Positions 27,275-34,484 of a stretch of 64,000 bases of DNA are shown here, piece after piece (position 1 is the stretch's first letter; each line of letters begins with the position of its first letter). The notes beneath the pieces were generated by a model. It saw only the letters and a program-made list of their open reading frames with translations. It ran no database searches and was not told the origin of the DNA. Source of the DNA: Clostridium sp. 1001271st1 H5 (GTDB lineage Bacteria > Bacillota > Clostridia > Lachnospirales > Lachnospiraceae). Position numbers and translations under genes: made by a program. The DNA lies in assembly GCF_005845215.1 (NCBI RefSeq), contig NZ_SPHO01000007.1:1-64000 (forward strand). The letters run 5' to 3'.

Positions 27275-27318
27275 GAAATCCTCCTCTCAACCAAAACAAT
27301 ATCCTGTGCCTTTTTCTG

Positions 27319-27477
27319 TCATTCCTCCTCGTCATCTGTCTGATTAAATGACCAGTAGTAATCCGACTTCTTCTTCCACCATTTAGAGTGGAGAATCAAT
27401 TCCGTTATGAGCGGGCATCCGATTACAGCTGATGCAAACATCAGAAATGTCCCCCAAGGCAGTCCCAACGGTCCCAT
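27319..27477 (-). CDS. 52-aa membrane microprotein, symporter accessory type
   Basis: A short gene with a perfect AAAGGAGGAAG ribosome site before ATG 27477. The product has one hydrophobic segment (LPWGTFLMFASAVIGCPLI, about 6-24), followed by a His-Ser-Lys-Trp-Trp-Lys3 basic patch and an acidic tail (DDEEE). Small proteins of this shape directly upstream of SSS transporters have been described as 'symporter small accessory proteins'; the resemblance is from layout and memory. It is the first gene of the operon, 44 nt before the symporter. Confidence 0.75.
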   Translation of the reverse strand: MGPLGLPWGTFLMFASAVIGCPLITELILHSKWWKKKSDYYWSFNQTDDEEE

Positions 27478-27503
27478 AGTCTTCCTCCTTTCCATGTAAA
27501 TAA

Positions 27504-27552
27504 AAAATATCTATAGACAAATTGTGTTATCGAATTTATCTATAGATATTTT
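27504..27552. promoter_or_regulatory. paired TCTATAGA palindromes upstream of the symporter/reductase operon
   Basis: AAAATATCTATAGA (27504-27517) is the exact reverse complement of TCTATAGATATTTT (27539-27552). Each arm itself contains the palindrome TCTATAGA, so there are two dyads 29 bp apart (near three helical turns) with a 21 bp spacer. They lie 27-75 nt before the microprotein ATG and about 76 nt after the PucR-type gene's stop. Likely a regulator site. Confidence 0.55.
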
Positions 27553-27628
27553 ACAATGATTATTATTTTATATATATGGAAAAAAACACATTAAAACAGC
27601 GCCAAAAAAGGCTTTTTTACATTCGCTT

Positions 27629-29059
27629 TCACATCCACTTCAGGAAGTCATTTGAATTATATATGGGCATCTGTTCTAGGATAACCAACGACACGTATAG
27701 CTTGACATAGGCATACAAATCATTGACGTCCACATGGAAAAATTCCTTTAATTTTTCAATCTTCTGGTAGACCGTATTCTTATGCATGTAAAGCGCCTCT
27801 GCTGTTCTCTTCACACTTCCGCCGGAATAGATATAAATACGCAGAAAATTCATGTAATCGCTTCCATACTTCTTATCATACTCAAAAATCTTATAAACGC
27901 TGGGATGGCACAGGCTTTCCATGGTAAATTCCCCGCAGTTCACGCTGGTGTTCACAAGATAAGTCACAATACTGTCTGCAAATGCATAATAGTGTATTCC
28001 GTTCAGGGTGTTGAGCAATACCTTGACTGCCTCCGCCGCCTGCTTATATCCAATGGAAAGATTCACGATATTAAAAAAGCCGTAACTCAGCCCCGCATAA
28101 AAATTGCGTTCTGCCAGAAACTCCTCGATTCCCAGATGGGTCCTGGAATCATACTCCTCTGCGCAGGTTCCTGTCAAAAGGCATACATAATAATTATCAT
28201 GGCTGAACACCCTGGCATTTAGCTTCTGGGACAATTCCTCTGCATCATCGGCCTTCGTCTTTCCCAGGCTCACATCAATCAGCAGCACATAATATTTTTC
28301 TTTCTCCACCCATCCCGCCTTTAGCAGCTCATTCTGCATCAGTTCCGGCTGGGAGGGAATCTCATGGACCATACTCTCCAACAGCTCGTCCAGCCGTGAA
28401 ATTGGCTGTACAATGCCGTTGTTGGTAAATGTATAGCACTGGAGGATATTGCAGATTTTCTTCAGAAAAACCGGGTCCGCCACACGGTCGAACCTGGTAT
28501 CCCTCCCCGCCAGCACGCAATACCGCTTTTTCCCTCTTGGATTGGTATATTGTACAATCATCAGCGGATAAGGAATTTCTTCGGTAATCTCCTGATAACA
28601 TATATTCAGGTTCTGCCCTTTTTTAGCCACGGTCTTAAAGTCAATCCTGGAAACCCACCAAAACTCCTCTTCCCTCTCAAATCCATTCCAGACAAGGGGC
28701 TTATAATCCTCCCGCAGCAGGATGCACGGATTATCCATGACTCCTGAAATCATATCTGTTTCCGATGAGCGGAATGCATTTAACTTATCCTGCATCCTGA
28801 TGAGCAGGGACTCCTTGCGGTTATAATCCAGCAGTATCTTCTGCAAAGTCTCATACAGCTCATTTCCCCCTGCAATGACGCACATATTATTAGGCGGGTG
28901 AGGATGTGTCAGGGACGGCTGGACATACAGCATCCCCTCCATATATGGATAGGAACCATTCTGAACCTGTACCCCGTATACCTGCCCCTCTGCCGGTCCG
29001 GCATATTTGTACTGATTTTTGCCGGCATCCAGCACTTCCAATAGAATTCTGATATCCAT
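27629..29059 (-). CDS. PucR/CdaR family transcriptional regulator
   Basis: A 476-residue activator-type regulator. The N-terminal ~230 residues form a sensor region I cannot name; a GGDEF-like CdaR domain occupies about 245-370 (YVLLIDVSLGKTKADDAEEL; FYAGLSYGFFNIVNLSIGYKQA), and a PucR-type HTH_30 domain lies at about 410-465 (YSGGSVKRTAEALYMHKNTVYQKIEKLKEF is its core). ATG 29059 is preceded by GGAGAG. It is transcribed toward the symporter-reductase operon and is its probable regulator, sensing the imported amine or a product. Confidence 0.88.
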   Translation of the reverse strand: MDIRILLEVLDAGKNQYKYAGPAEGQVYGVQVQNGSYPYMEGMLYVQPSLTHPHPPNNMCVIAGGNELYETLQKILLDYNRKESLLIRMQDKLNAFRSSETDMISGVMDNPCILLREDYKPLVWNGFEREEEFWWVSRIDFKTVAKKGQNLNICYQEITEEIPYPLMIVQYTNPRGKKRYCVLAGRDTRFDRVADPVFLKKICNILQCYTFTNNGIVQPISRLDELLESMVHEIPSQPELMQNELLKAGWVEKEKYYVLLIDVSLGKTKADDAEELSQKLNARVFSHDNYYVCLLTGTCAEEYDSRTHLGIEEFLAERNFYAGLSYGFFNIVNLSIGYKQAAEAVKVLLNTLNGIHYYAFADSIVTYLVNTSVNCGEFTMESLCHPSVYKIFEYDKKYGSDYMNFLRIYIYSGGSVKRTAEALYMHKNTVYQKIEKLKEFFHVDVNDLYAYVKLYVSLVILEQMPIYNSNDFLKWM

Positions 29060-29182
29060 TAGCACCTCTCCTGTCCGTGACCCGCGTGTTCTTTTATAGT
29101 AATGTTATACAATATGGAACGCCGTGTCAAGCCAGGGGCCGTGAATCCGGAGGCCGTACCCAGCGGATATAAAACCATAAAA

Positions 29183-29518
29183 TCATTGGCAGAAACCAAT
29201 ATCCAGCACATCGTCAAAACTGATTTTGGTATTTACCACCTGGAGGACCCGGCTGCTGATATTGAACCGGGCAACCATCCCGGTAACCTTCAGGTATTCA
29301 TCCTTGTGAAAATACACCACACTGATTATCATTCCGGGCTTAATCTGCTGCATCTTCCGGTTCAGCTCTTCAGCCATATCCTCTGTCAGTATGATTTTCG
29401 GCACCACTACCCGCTCTTTTACCGCCAGGGCCTCCGGCAGCCCCTTCAGGGCTGCAAATGGAAGGAATTGCTTTGCCCGGTCCTGGGCGGACATCTTTGC
29501 CCTTGGCTTACCTGCCAT
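29183..29518 (-). CDS. YolD-like protein
   Basis: A 111-residue YolD-family protein, found next to UmuC-type polymerases and sometimes proposed as a UmuD-like partner. The typical start is RAKMSAQDRAKQFLPFAALKG, followed by a beta-rich core (GMIISVVYFHKDEYLKVTGMVARF). I chose ATG 29518, which overlaps the umuC end by 11 nt and has GGAGG 8 nt upstream; the longer in-frame extension only reads the umuC minisatellite in another frame. Translational coupling with umuC is evident. Confidence 0.85.
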   Translation of the reverse strand: MAGKPRAKMSAQDRAKQFLPFAALKGLPEALAVKERVVVPKIILTEDMAEELNRKMQQIKPGMIISVVYFHKDEYLKVTGMVARFNISSRVLQVVNTKISFDDVLDIGFCQ

Positions 29519-30938
29519 CTCTGTTTCCTCCGGTTCTGTTTTCTCTGCCTTTATACTCCCTGCCCCCGCCGTTCTTGTCTCCGCTGTTCTTGTCTTCGCT
29601 GCTCCTGTCTCCGCCGTTCTTGTCTCCGCTGTTCTTGTCTCCGCCGTTTTTGTCCCTGCCGCTATTGTAAATACCGCTTTTATGCCCGCCAATCTGCTGG
29701 TTCCGTTCCTGCATGGTGGAGGCGTCCTGCAGGTTCATCCCTTTAAGGATAGCATTTTTCCCAAACTTTTTCTTTATATCCAGCATAGCTGACTGCAGTT
29801 TACGGTTTCGTTCCAGTTCCCAGGCATCGGTAAACATGCTGTACTGCCTGTACTCCTCCTCAATCACGTGGTTTACTGAAATGTTAATGCGGTGTATGGG
29901 CAGGCCGGGATTGGCAATGTGTTCAAACAGGGCAGACACTGCCGGAACCAGGATGATATCCGCATTTGTCTCTGCATCCAGAGAAGCTGTCCCTCTGGAC
30001 GGCTCGGCTGCCGTTTTCCCGGAATACCCCACCTGTAAGGTCACGGAATTGGAGACAAGGTTCTTTTCCACCATCTCCAGACACAGTAAATCCATCATTT
30101 CCTTCACAATCAGCTTCGCATCCTCAAAGCTGTAATCGCATCCCAGCACCTGCCCGCTGGTAAGGCAATTTGTTTTGGCCTTATATGACTTAATGGCAGC
30201 AATGGTGGCAGTCTCCCTTCCCCATGCATGGTCAATCAGAAGTTCTGCATCTACCCCAAACAGCTTGTACAAAAAGTCTTCATCCATTTCTGCAATGTCT
30301 CCCATGGTGTGAATCCCATACTTCTCCAGTCTGGCCGCAGTTCCTTTCCCAATACGCCAGAAATCCGTCAGCGGCTTATGGTTCCAGAGTGTCCTCCGGA
30401 AGGTTTCCTCGTCCAGCTCCCCGATAAAGTCCGGCGAATGCTTTGCCGTGATGTCCAGGGCAATTTTGGCCAGATAGAGATTGGTGCCAATACCGCAGGT
30501 AGCCCGGATTCCATATTCCCGCAGAATATCAGCCATCATAATCTGGCCCAGTTCCCTGGCCGTCTTATGGTAAAGGGGCAGATAATTGGTCACATCCATG
30601 AAACACTCGTCAATGGAATAGACATGGATATCTTCCTTGGAAATATATTTCAGATAAATACCGTAAATCCCAGCCGCATAATCAATATACAGCTGCATGC
30701 GGGGCGGGGCCATGATGTAATCCACACTCTTCGGAATCTCAAAGACACGGCAGCGGTTGCGGATTCCCAGCTCCTTCATGGCCGGGGAGATGGACAGGCA
30801 GATGGTCTTCTCCGTCCGTTCCGGGTCCGCCACCACCAGCCTGGCTGTCATGGAATCCAGCCCCCGTTTTGCACACTCCACAGATGCATAAAAGGATTTT
30901 AAATCTATCACAATGTAGGTCCGCTGCTCCACTGTCAT
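29508..30938 (-). CDS. umuC: Y-family DNA polymerase, UmuC type
   Basis: A 476-residue error-prone polymerase. The catalytic carboxylates are in IDLKSFYASVEC (Asp11) and YSIDECFMDVT (Asp108/Glu109 region); the helix-hairpin-helix region WRIGKGTAARLEKYGI and the little-finger domain follow, ending with the QIGGHKSG motif seen in UmuC/UvrX types. After it comes a ~60-residue low-complexity tail (DKNGG-like repeats) encoded by a 15 bp minisatellite. AGGGAGG precedes ATG 30938. A GAACATTTGTTC box sits at its promoter. Confidence 0.93.
   Translation of the reverse strand: MTVEQRTYIVIDLKSFYASVECAKRGLDSMTARLVVADPERTEKTICLSISPAMKELGIRNRCRVFEIPKSVDYIMAPPRMQLYIDYAAGIYGIYLKYISKEDIHVYSIDECFMDVTNYLPLYHKTARELGQIMMADILREYGIRATCGIGTNLYLAKIALDITAKHSPDFIGELDEETFRRTLWNHKPLTDFWRIGKGTAARLEKYGIHTMGDIAEMDEDFLYKLFGVDAELLIDHAWGRETATIAAIKSYKAKTNCLTSGQVLGCDYSFEDAKLIVKEMMDLLCLEMVEKNLVSNSVTLQVGYSGKTAAEPSRGTASLDAETNADIILVPAVSALFEHIANPGLPIHRINISVNHVIEEEYRQYSMFTDAWELERNRKLQSAMLDIKKKFGKNAILKGMNLQDASTMQERNQQIGGHKSGIYNSGRDKNGGDKNSGDKNGGDRSSEDKNSGDKNGGGREYKGRENRTGGNRDGR
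29566..29655 (-). repeat. 15 bp tandem repeat (six units) in the umuC 3' end
   Basis: Six consecutive 15 bp units (29566-29580, 29581-29595, and so on) related to GACAAGAACGGCGGA on the coding strand, with one to three substitutions each. The unit is five codons, so copy-number changes keep the umuC frame, encoding DKNGG/DKNSG repeats. Confidence 0.85.
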
Positions 30939-31029
30939 GCCTCCCTTCCTGCCGGATAACCCTGCTTGCCTTTCTTCTCCACTTTCTTATTAGTATCTGT
31001 CATTGTATGCTATTCCCATTTATGAATCT

Positions 31030-31080
31030 ATTATACTGCAGCTGTTTACAAACCGCAATATGCAAACCGAACATTTGTTC
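31030..31080 (-). promoter_or_regulatory. SOS-type promoter of umuC-yolD with LexA/DinR box
   Basis: Minus-strand TTGCGG (31053-31058), a 17 bp spacer and TATAAT (31030-31035). A perfect GAAC-ATTT-GTTC lies at 31069-31080, matching the Gram-positive LexA consensus core GAACN4GTTC, about 10 bp upstream of the -35. Confidence 0.75.
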
Positions 31081-31161
31081 TGATTTCCGCCGGTTATATC
31101 CTGCTCACCAGCAGCAGCGTTTTTTGGCCGGTCCCATAATAATTAAGTAAAATTAAAAACA

Positions 31162-31187
31162 GGCTTCCGCTCTCTATGGCAGAAGCC
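31162..31187 (-). terminator. terminator after the lipoprotein gene
   Basis: GGCTTC (31162-31167) and GAAGCC (31182-31187) close a hairpin; on the minus strand TGTTTTTAATTTT follows. It lies 24 nt after the lipoprotein stop. Confidence 0.7.
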
Positions 31188-31211
31188 CTGAAACATTGGA
31201 AAAAATATGGA

Positions 31212-32456
31212 TTATCTGGTATATGCCCATGTTAAAAAACCTTTCATGGTATCTGCTGAGAGGTGATAGCACTCCCGGGTAATCCTCGTATGGTTATCAT
31301 TATCCCATACATAGGGGTCGGTCCATATAACTGCCACTTCATCCTCCATAAAACAGGATACATACAAATCACTGAGGTCCTGGGCCGGAATGCCAAACAC
31401 AAAATCCGCATCTCCTGCAGGCGGTTCCCGGTCGGGAAGATACAGCCAGTTGTCACCGCTTAAATCCGTAAATAATCCGGCTGCCACCACATCCGAAGTA
31501 AGGAAAGAGCGTTCGTTTCCCTTTATATCAGCCCAGGTTTCAAGACAGCTGTTCCCCCGCTCCTTCAGCCTGCTTATGCCCTCGGTGTTCATCCAGTTTT
31601 TCCGGACCACAAGCTTCATGCAATCCAGGGAATTCATATTCCCCGCCACATTCCATTCATCTGTCCAGAAACTGTCATCATGAAAGATAGTAATCGGGTT
31701 CTCCGGAGTGCTGTAGGACAAATTACCATTGTCTGTACTCACCAAAAGAAGGGCGCCTTCTATATAGTGCTGTACCTGCTCCAAAAATGAGACAAATGCC
31801 CCTGCATCCCCGTAAAAGCCCGTATAAAAGCCATCCTCCCGGTTCTCATGTAAGGCAAAGCCAGCCTCATATTCATGGAGATACAGAGGATTGCCGTCAC
31901 TGTCCAAGGAAAACAGATGTAAAAAGTAGGAGGCGTACCCCTGGTACATCCCCGGATAATATTCCATCAGATAATCTTGTCCCGCCTCCCTGTAAAGGTA
32001 CAGCATGGTCTGTCCCGCGTGAGGCGCAGCATATTCCCTTTCCCAAATGACAGGCGAATCTGCTCCATTATCCAGCCGAACCTTCAGAACGCTTCCTGCA
32101 CCTCCCCGGTCTTTATATTCGTTCATGTTAAGTTCAATGCGCTCACCTTCACCGTCATGGTCCACATCTGCGAAAAAGATTATATCCCCTTTTTCATCGT
32201 ATTCCATAGGGAAGTCAGCGGTTGAGGGAAACATAAGTTCCGGCAGGGCGGTGATTTCCGGCAGGGCGGTGATTTCCGGTGGAGCAGTGATTTCAGGCGG
32301 AACAGCAGATACACCCGTACCCTGGCTTTCCGTTTCCTGCACTGCTGGCTGCGGGACTTCTCCTGATGATGCATTACACCCGGTTACAGTCAGGGCAGCT
32401 GTAACAGCAGATACCATAAGGGAAGTTAAAATTGCTTTTTTTGCTCTTCTATTCAT
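31212..32456 (-). CDS. lipoprotein, function unknown
   Basis: A 414-residue exported lipoprotein. The signal peptide ends in the lipobox LTVTGC (about residues 22-27). A Pro/Glu/Ile/Thr spacer of repeated PEITA units (about 45-75) follows, then a domain with DVDHDGEGERIEL, an EF-hand-like or FG-GAP-like Asp-rich loop often seen in VCBS/dockerin-like secreted proteins. The rest (about 130-410) is not recognised. I chose ATG 32456, which places the signal peptide correctly. A 36-residue membrane peptide gene precedes it by 45 nt. Confidence 0.72.
   Translation of the reverse strand: MNRRAKKAILTSLMVSAVTAALTVTGCNASSGEVPQPAVQETESQGTGVSAVPPEITAPPEITALPEITALPELMFPSTADFPMEYDEKGDIIFFADVDHDGEGERIELNMNEYKDRGGAGSVLKVRLDNGADSPVIWEREYAAPHAGQTMLYLYREAGQDYLMEYYPGMYQGYASYFLHLFSLDSDGNPLYLHEYEAGFALHENREDGFYTGFYGDAGAFVSFLEQVQHYIEGALLLVSTDNGNLSYSTPENPITIFHDDSFWTDEWNVAGNMNSLDCMKLVVRKNWMNTEGISRLKERGNSCLETWADIKGNERSFLTSDVVAAGLFTDLSGDNWLYLPDREPPAGDADFVFGIPAQDLSDLYVSCFMEDEVAVIWTDPYVWDNDNHTRITRECYHLSADTMKGFLTWAYTR
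32241..32294 (-). repeat. 18 bp tandem repeat in the lipoprotein gene
   Basis: Three 18 bp units (32241-32258 and 32259-32276 identical, 32277-32294 diverged) encode PEITAL/PEITAP hexapeptides in the spacer just after the lipobox. In-frame copy-number change would alter linker length at the cell surface. Confidence 0.75.
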
Positions 32457-32501
32457 ACTTTTCCCATCCCCTTTACCTTTTGCATACCAGATAAACACAT
32501 C

Positions 32502-32612
32502 CTATCTGCTTTTTAAATATTTGATGCAGCATGCTATAATAAGTATCAGGGCAATAAACCTTAAAATCTGAAATGTGCTGGCAAAAAAAGTGATTAAATA
32601 CATTTTATACAT
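32502..32612 (-). CDS. 36-aa single-span membrane peptide
   Basis: ATG 32612 with AGGAGG directly upstream (4 nt spacing; the in-frame ATG at 32603 has 13 nt). The peptide is one long hydrophobic helix (ILRFIALILIIACCIKYLKS near the C-terminus) with basic ends. No competing frame exists here. It precedes the lipoprotein gene by 45 nt and could be its leader or a membrane microprotein. Confidence 0.5.
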   Translation of the reverse strand: MYKMYLITFFASTFQILRFIALILIIACCIKYLKSR

Positions 32613-32851
32613 ATATCCTCCTGACTGATTGCTATGGTGCTGCCGCCTTTCTTTACATTATAGCATGCTAAATCCCAATTGTAATAAAAAGGTTAAAAAA
32701 GCTTTTTTATCCCTGTCCCGGATATCTTCATATGGTAAAAACTCTGGGAAACCCACTGAATTGTCTTGAGAGGACCAGGCTGATATGATACTATAAATAA
32801 AAATGCTGCGCGTCTGCATATATTTGGATTCATTCACAAAAGGAGGCTGTC

Positions 32852-33253
32852 ATGATTCATTATATCAACGATGATAAAAACCTGCAGCCAGACATATTTA
32901 TTGGGATGGCAAGTCAGGTCTGGCCCGGTTCCTATGATACGGAATTGATGCGAAAGGCCATAAGTAAAACAATCAACATCACTGCCTGGGATAATGATAA
33001 ATTGGTTGGCTGTATCCGCATCTTAAGCGACGGCTATCTGTTTGGCACCATATCAGAAATACTTGTGCTGAAGGAATACCAAAAACAGGGTATCGGCAGG
33101 GAGCTGATGAGGCGGGCCATTGATATTTCCCCCACCTCCCTGTTTTTTGGAGCCCAGCCTGAGGCAGAGGGTTTTTATGAAAAACTGAACATAGAGAAAT
33201 CACTGCAGTCATTTTATATCAGTAAGACAAGGCAGGATAACGGTCCGCTGTAA
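32852..33253 (+). CDS. GNAT family N-acetyltransferase
   Basis: A 133-residue acetyltransferase of the GNAT fold. The acetyl-CoA pyrophosphate-binding motif is KEYQKQGIGRELMRRA (about 73-88), preceded by the ISEILVLKEY strand. AAAGGAGGC precedes ATG 32852. The final part (FFGAQPEAEGFYEKLNIEKS) is the usual GNAT C-terminal strand region. The acceptor substrate is unknown. It is a lone plus-strand gene between minus-strand genes. Confidence 0.88.
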   Translation: MIHYINDDKNLQPDIFIGMASQVWPGSYDTELMRKAISKTINITAWDNDKLVGCIRILSDGYLFGTISEILVLKEYQKQGIGRELMRRAIDISPTSLFFGAQPEAEGFYEKLNIEKSLQSFYISKTRQDNGPL

Positions 33254-33310
33254 GGGAGAAAAAATGACATATTTCGGCCAGGGGCAAAAAGGATGTGGCG
33301 GGTATTCTGC

Positions 33311-34468
33311 TTATAGCTCCTGCCCTCCGTCTCCCCGGCTGTACCTGTCCATGTACTCAATCACGATTTCCAGGATAAGGTCCTTCCGGCCGGCTGTGAG
33401 CACGGGACATTTTATATTCCGCCGGTTGTCTCCGGCACAGCTGTTTTCCCGGCTCCAGCCCTCCTCCCCGCTCCATACATAGGCCAGCACTGTCTCCGGC
33501 CTGCACACCGGAATCTCAGAAATTTCCTTTCTCAGCACCTCCAGTTTGGGATAGTCCGAATATTTCTGCCCTTCCAGGAAAATGATGTCCGCCTCCGGAA
33601 AAAAACAAAAAAAATCCTCTGCTTTCATGAAGGGCTGCTCCTTAATCACGGAAAATTTGGAGCCGGAGTACACTACGGTGCCGTATGCCCCTGCATCCTT
33701 GATTCTGCGGCTGTCGGTTCCCGGCACATCGGCCTCAAACTCATGGCCGTCGTGCTTGATGACCGCAGACCGGATTCCGGACCGGGCCAGCTCCCGGACC
33801 AGCATTTCCAGAAGGGCTGTCTTGCCTGTGTCCTTTCTGCCGCTTACGGCCAGGACAGGCGTCCGCAGCTTGTACAGACTCCTGTAAGCGGACAGTGAAT
33901 TCACATTGGCAAACCAGATATCCGGTATATGGGCCTCAGCGGTGTCCACCACAACACAGCGGATAGCGTCCAGGAACTTCATCAGACGGTAATTCCCCCG
34001 GCGGATTGTATCCTCCAGCGCCTCCAGGCAGGTATCTGCATAAAAGCCGCACATGGGCTGTATCCGGCCGTTCCTGGTCCTCCACAGCACCGCATCCGTG
34101 CCCGGTTCCCAGCGCTCCATGAGAATCCGCGCCATCTCTGTTCTGAATAACGGCATATCGCAGGATATAAAGAACAGCCCCTCATGGCCTGTTCTCTGAA
34201 AGCAGGACCAGATGCCTCCCATAGGGCCAATCCACTCACCCTCAGCCCCCTTTACCGTGTCTTCAATGACCTCCAGTCCGTCCTCCCTGTCCCCGTTCCC
34301 CCCATAGCAGGCCCGGGACAGATAGCATGGGATATCCAGGGCCTGCAGCTGTCTCTGTATATGCCCCCGGAAGGATTCCCCCTTATAGTCCAGCCCTCCC
34401 TTGTCAATGCCGCCCATGCGGCGTCCCTGTCCTCCTGACAGAATCACGCTTCCCCATCCATGCCTCAT
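33311..34468 (-). CDS. MobA-MobB fusion, molybdenum cofactor guanylyltransferase
   Basis: A 385-residue fusion. The N-terminal MobA domain (about 5-195) has the nucleotide-binding loop SGGQGRRMGGIDKG (11-24) and the metal-binding CDMP at 103-106; it transfers GMP from GTP to molybdopterin. The C-terminal MobB domain (about 204-385) begins with a Walker A SGRKDTGKT (209-217), then VIKHDGHEFEADVPGTDSRR. I chose ATG 34468 after AGGAGGAAGG. It lies 16 nt after the GGDEF gene and shares its transcript. Its presence means the organism makes MGD-type molybdoenzymes, such as formate dehydrogenase, elsewhere. Confidence 0.9.
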   Translation of the reverse strand: MRHGWGSVILSGGQGRRMGGIDKGGLDYKGESFRGHIQRQLQALDIPCYLSRACYGGNGDREDGLEVIEDTVKGAEGEWIGPMGGIWSCFQRTGHEGLFFISCDMPLFRTEMARILMERWEPGTDAVLWRTRNGRIQPMCGFYADTCLEALEDTIRRGNYRLMKFLDAIRCVVVDTAEAHIPDIWFANVNSLSAYRSLYKLRTPVLAVSGRKDTGKTALLEMLVRELARSGIRSAVIKHDGHEFEADVPGTDSRRIKDAGAYGTVVYSGSKFSVIKEQPFMKAEDFFCFFPEADIIFLEGQKYSDYPKLEVLRKEISEIPVCRPETVLAYVWSGEEGWSRENSCAGDNRRNIKCPVLTAGRKDLILEIVIEYMDRYSRGDGGQEL

Positions 34469-34484
34469 GTCCTTCCTCCTGCCG

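Noticed and set aside
29519..29692. N-terminal extension of YolD through the minisatellite
   Set aside because: The extension only reads umuC repeat DNA in another frame, and the ATG at 29518 has a well placed GGAGG site.
32689..32712. AAAAAAGCTTTTTT palindrome as a terminator
   Set aside because: It has no GC-rich stem or loop and lies upstream of a gene start; probably just AT-rich intergenic DNA.
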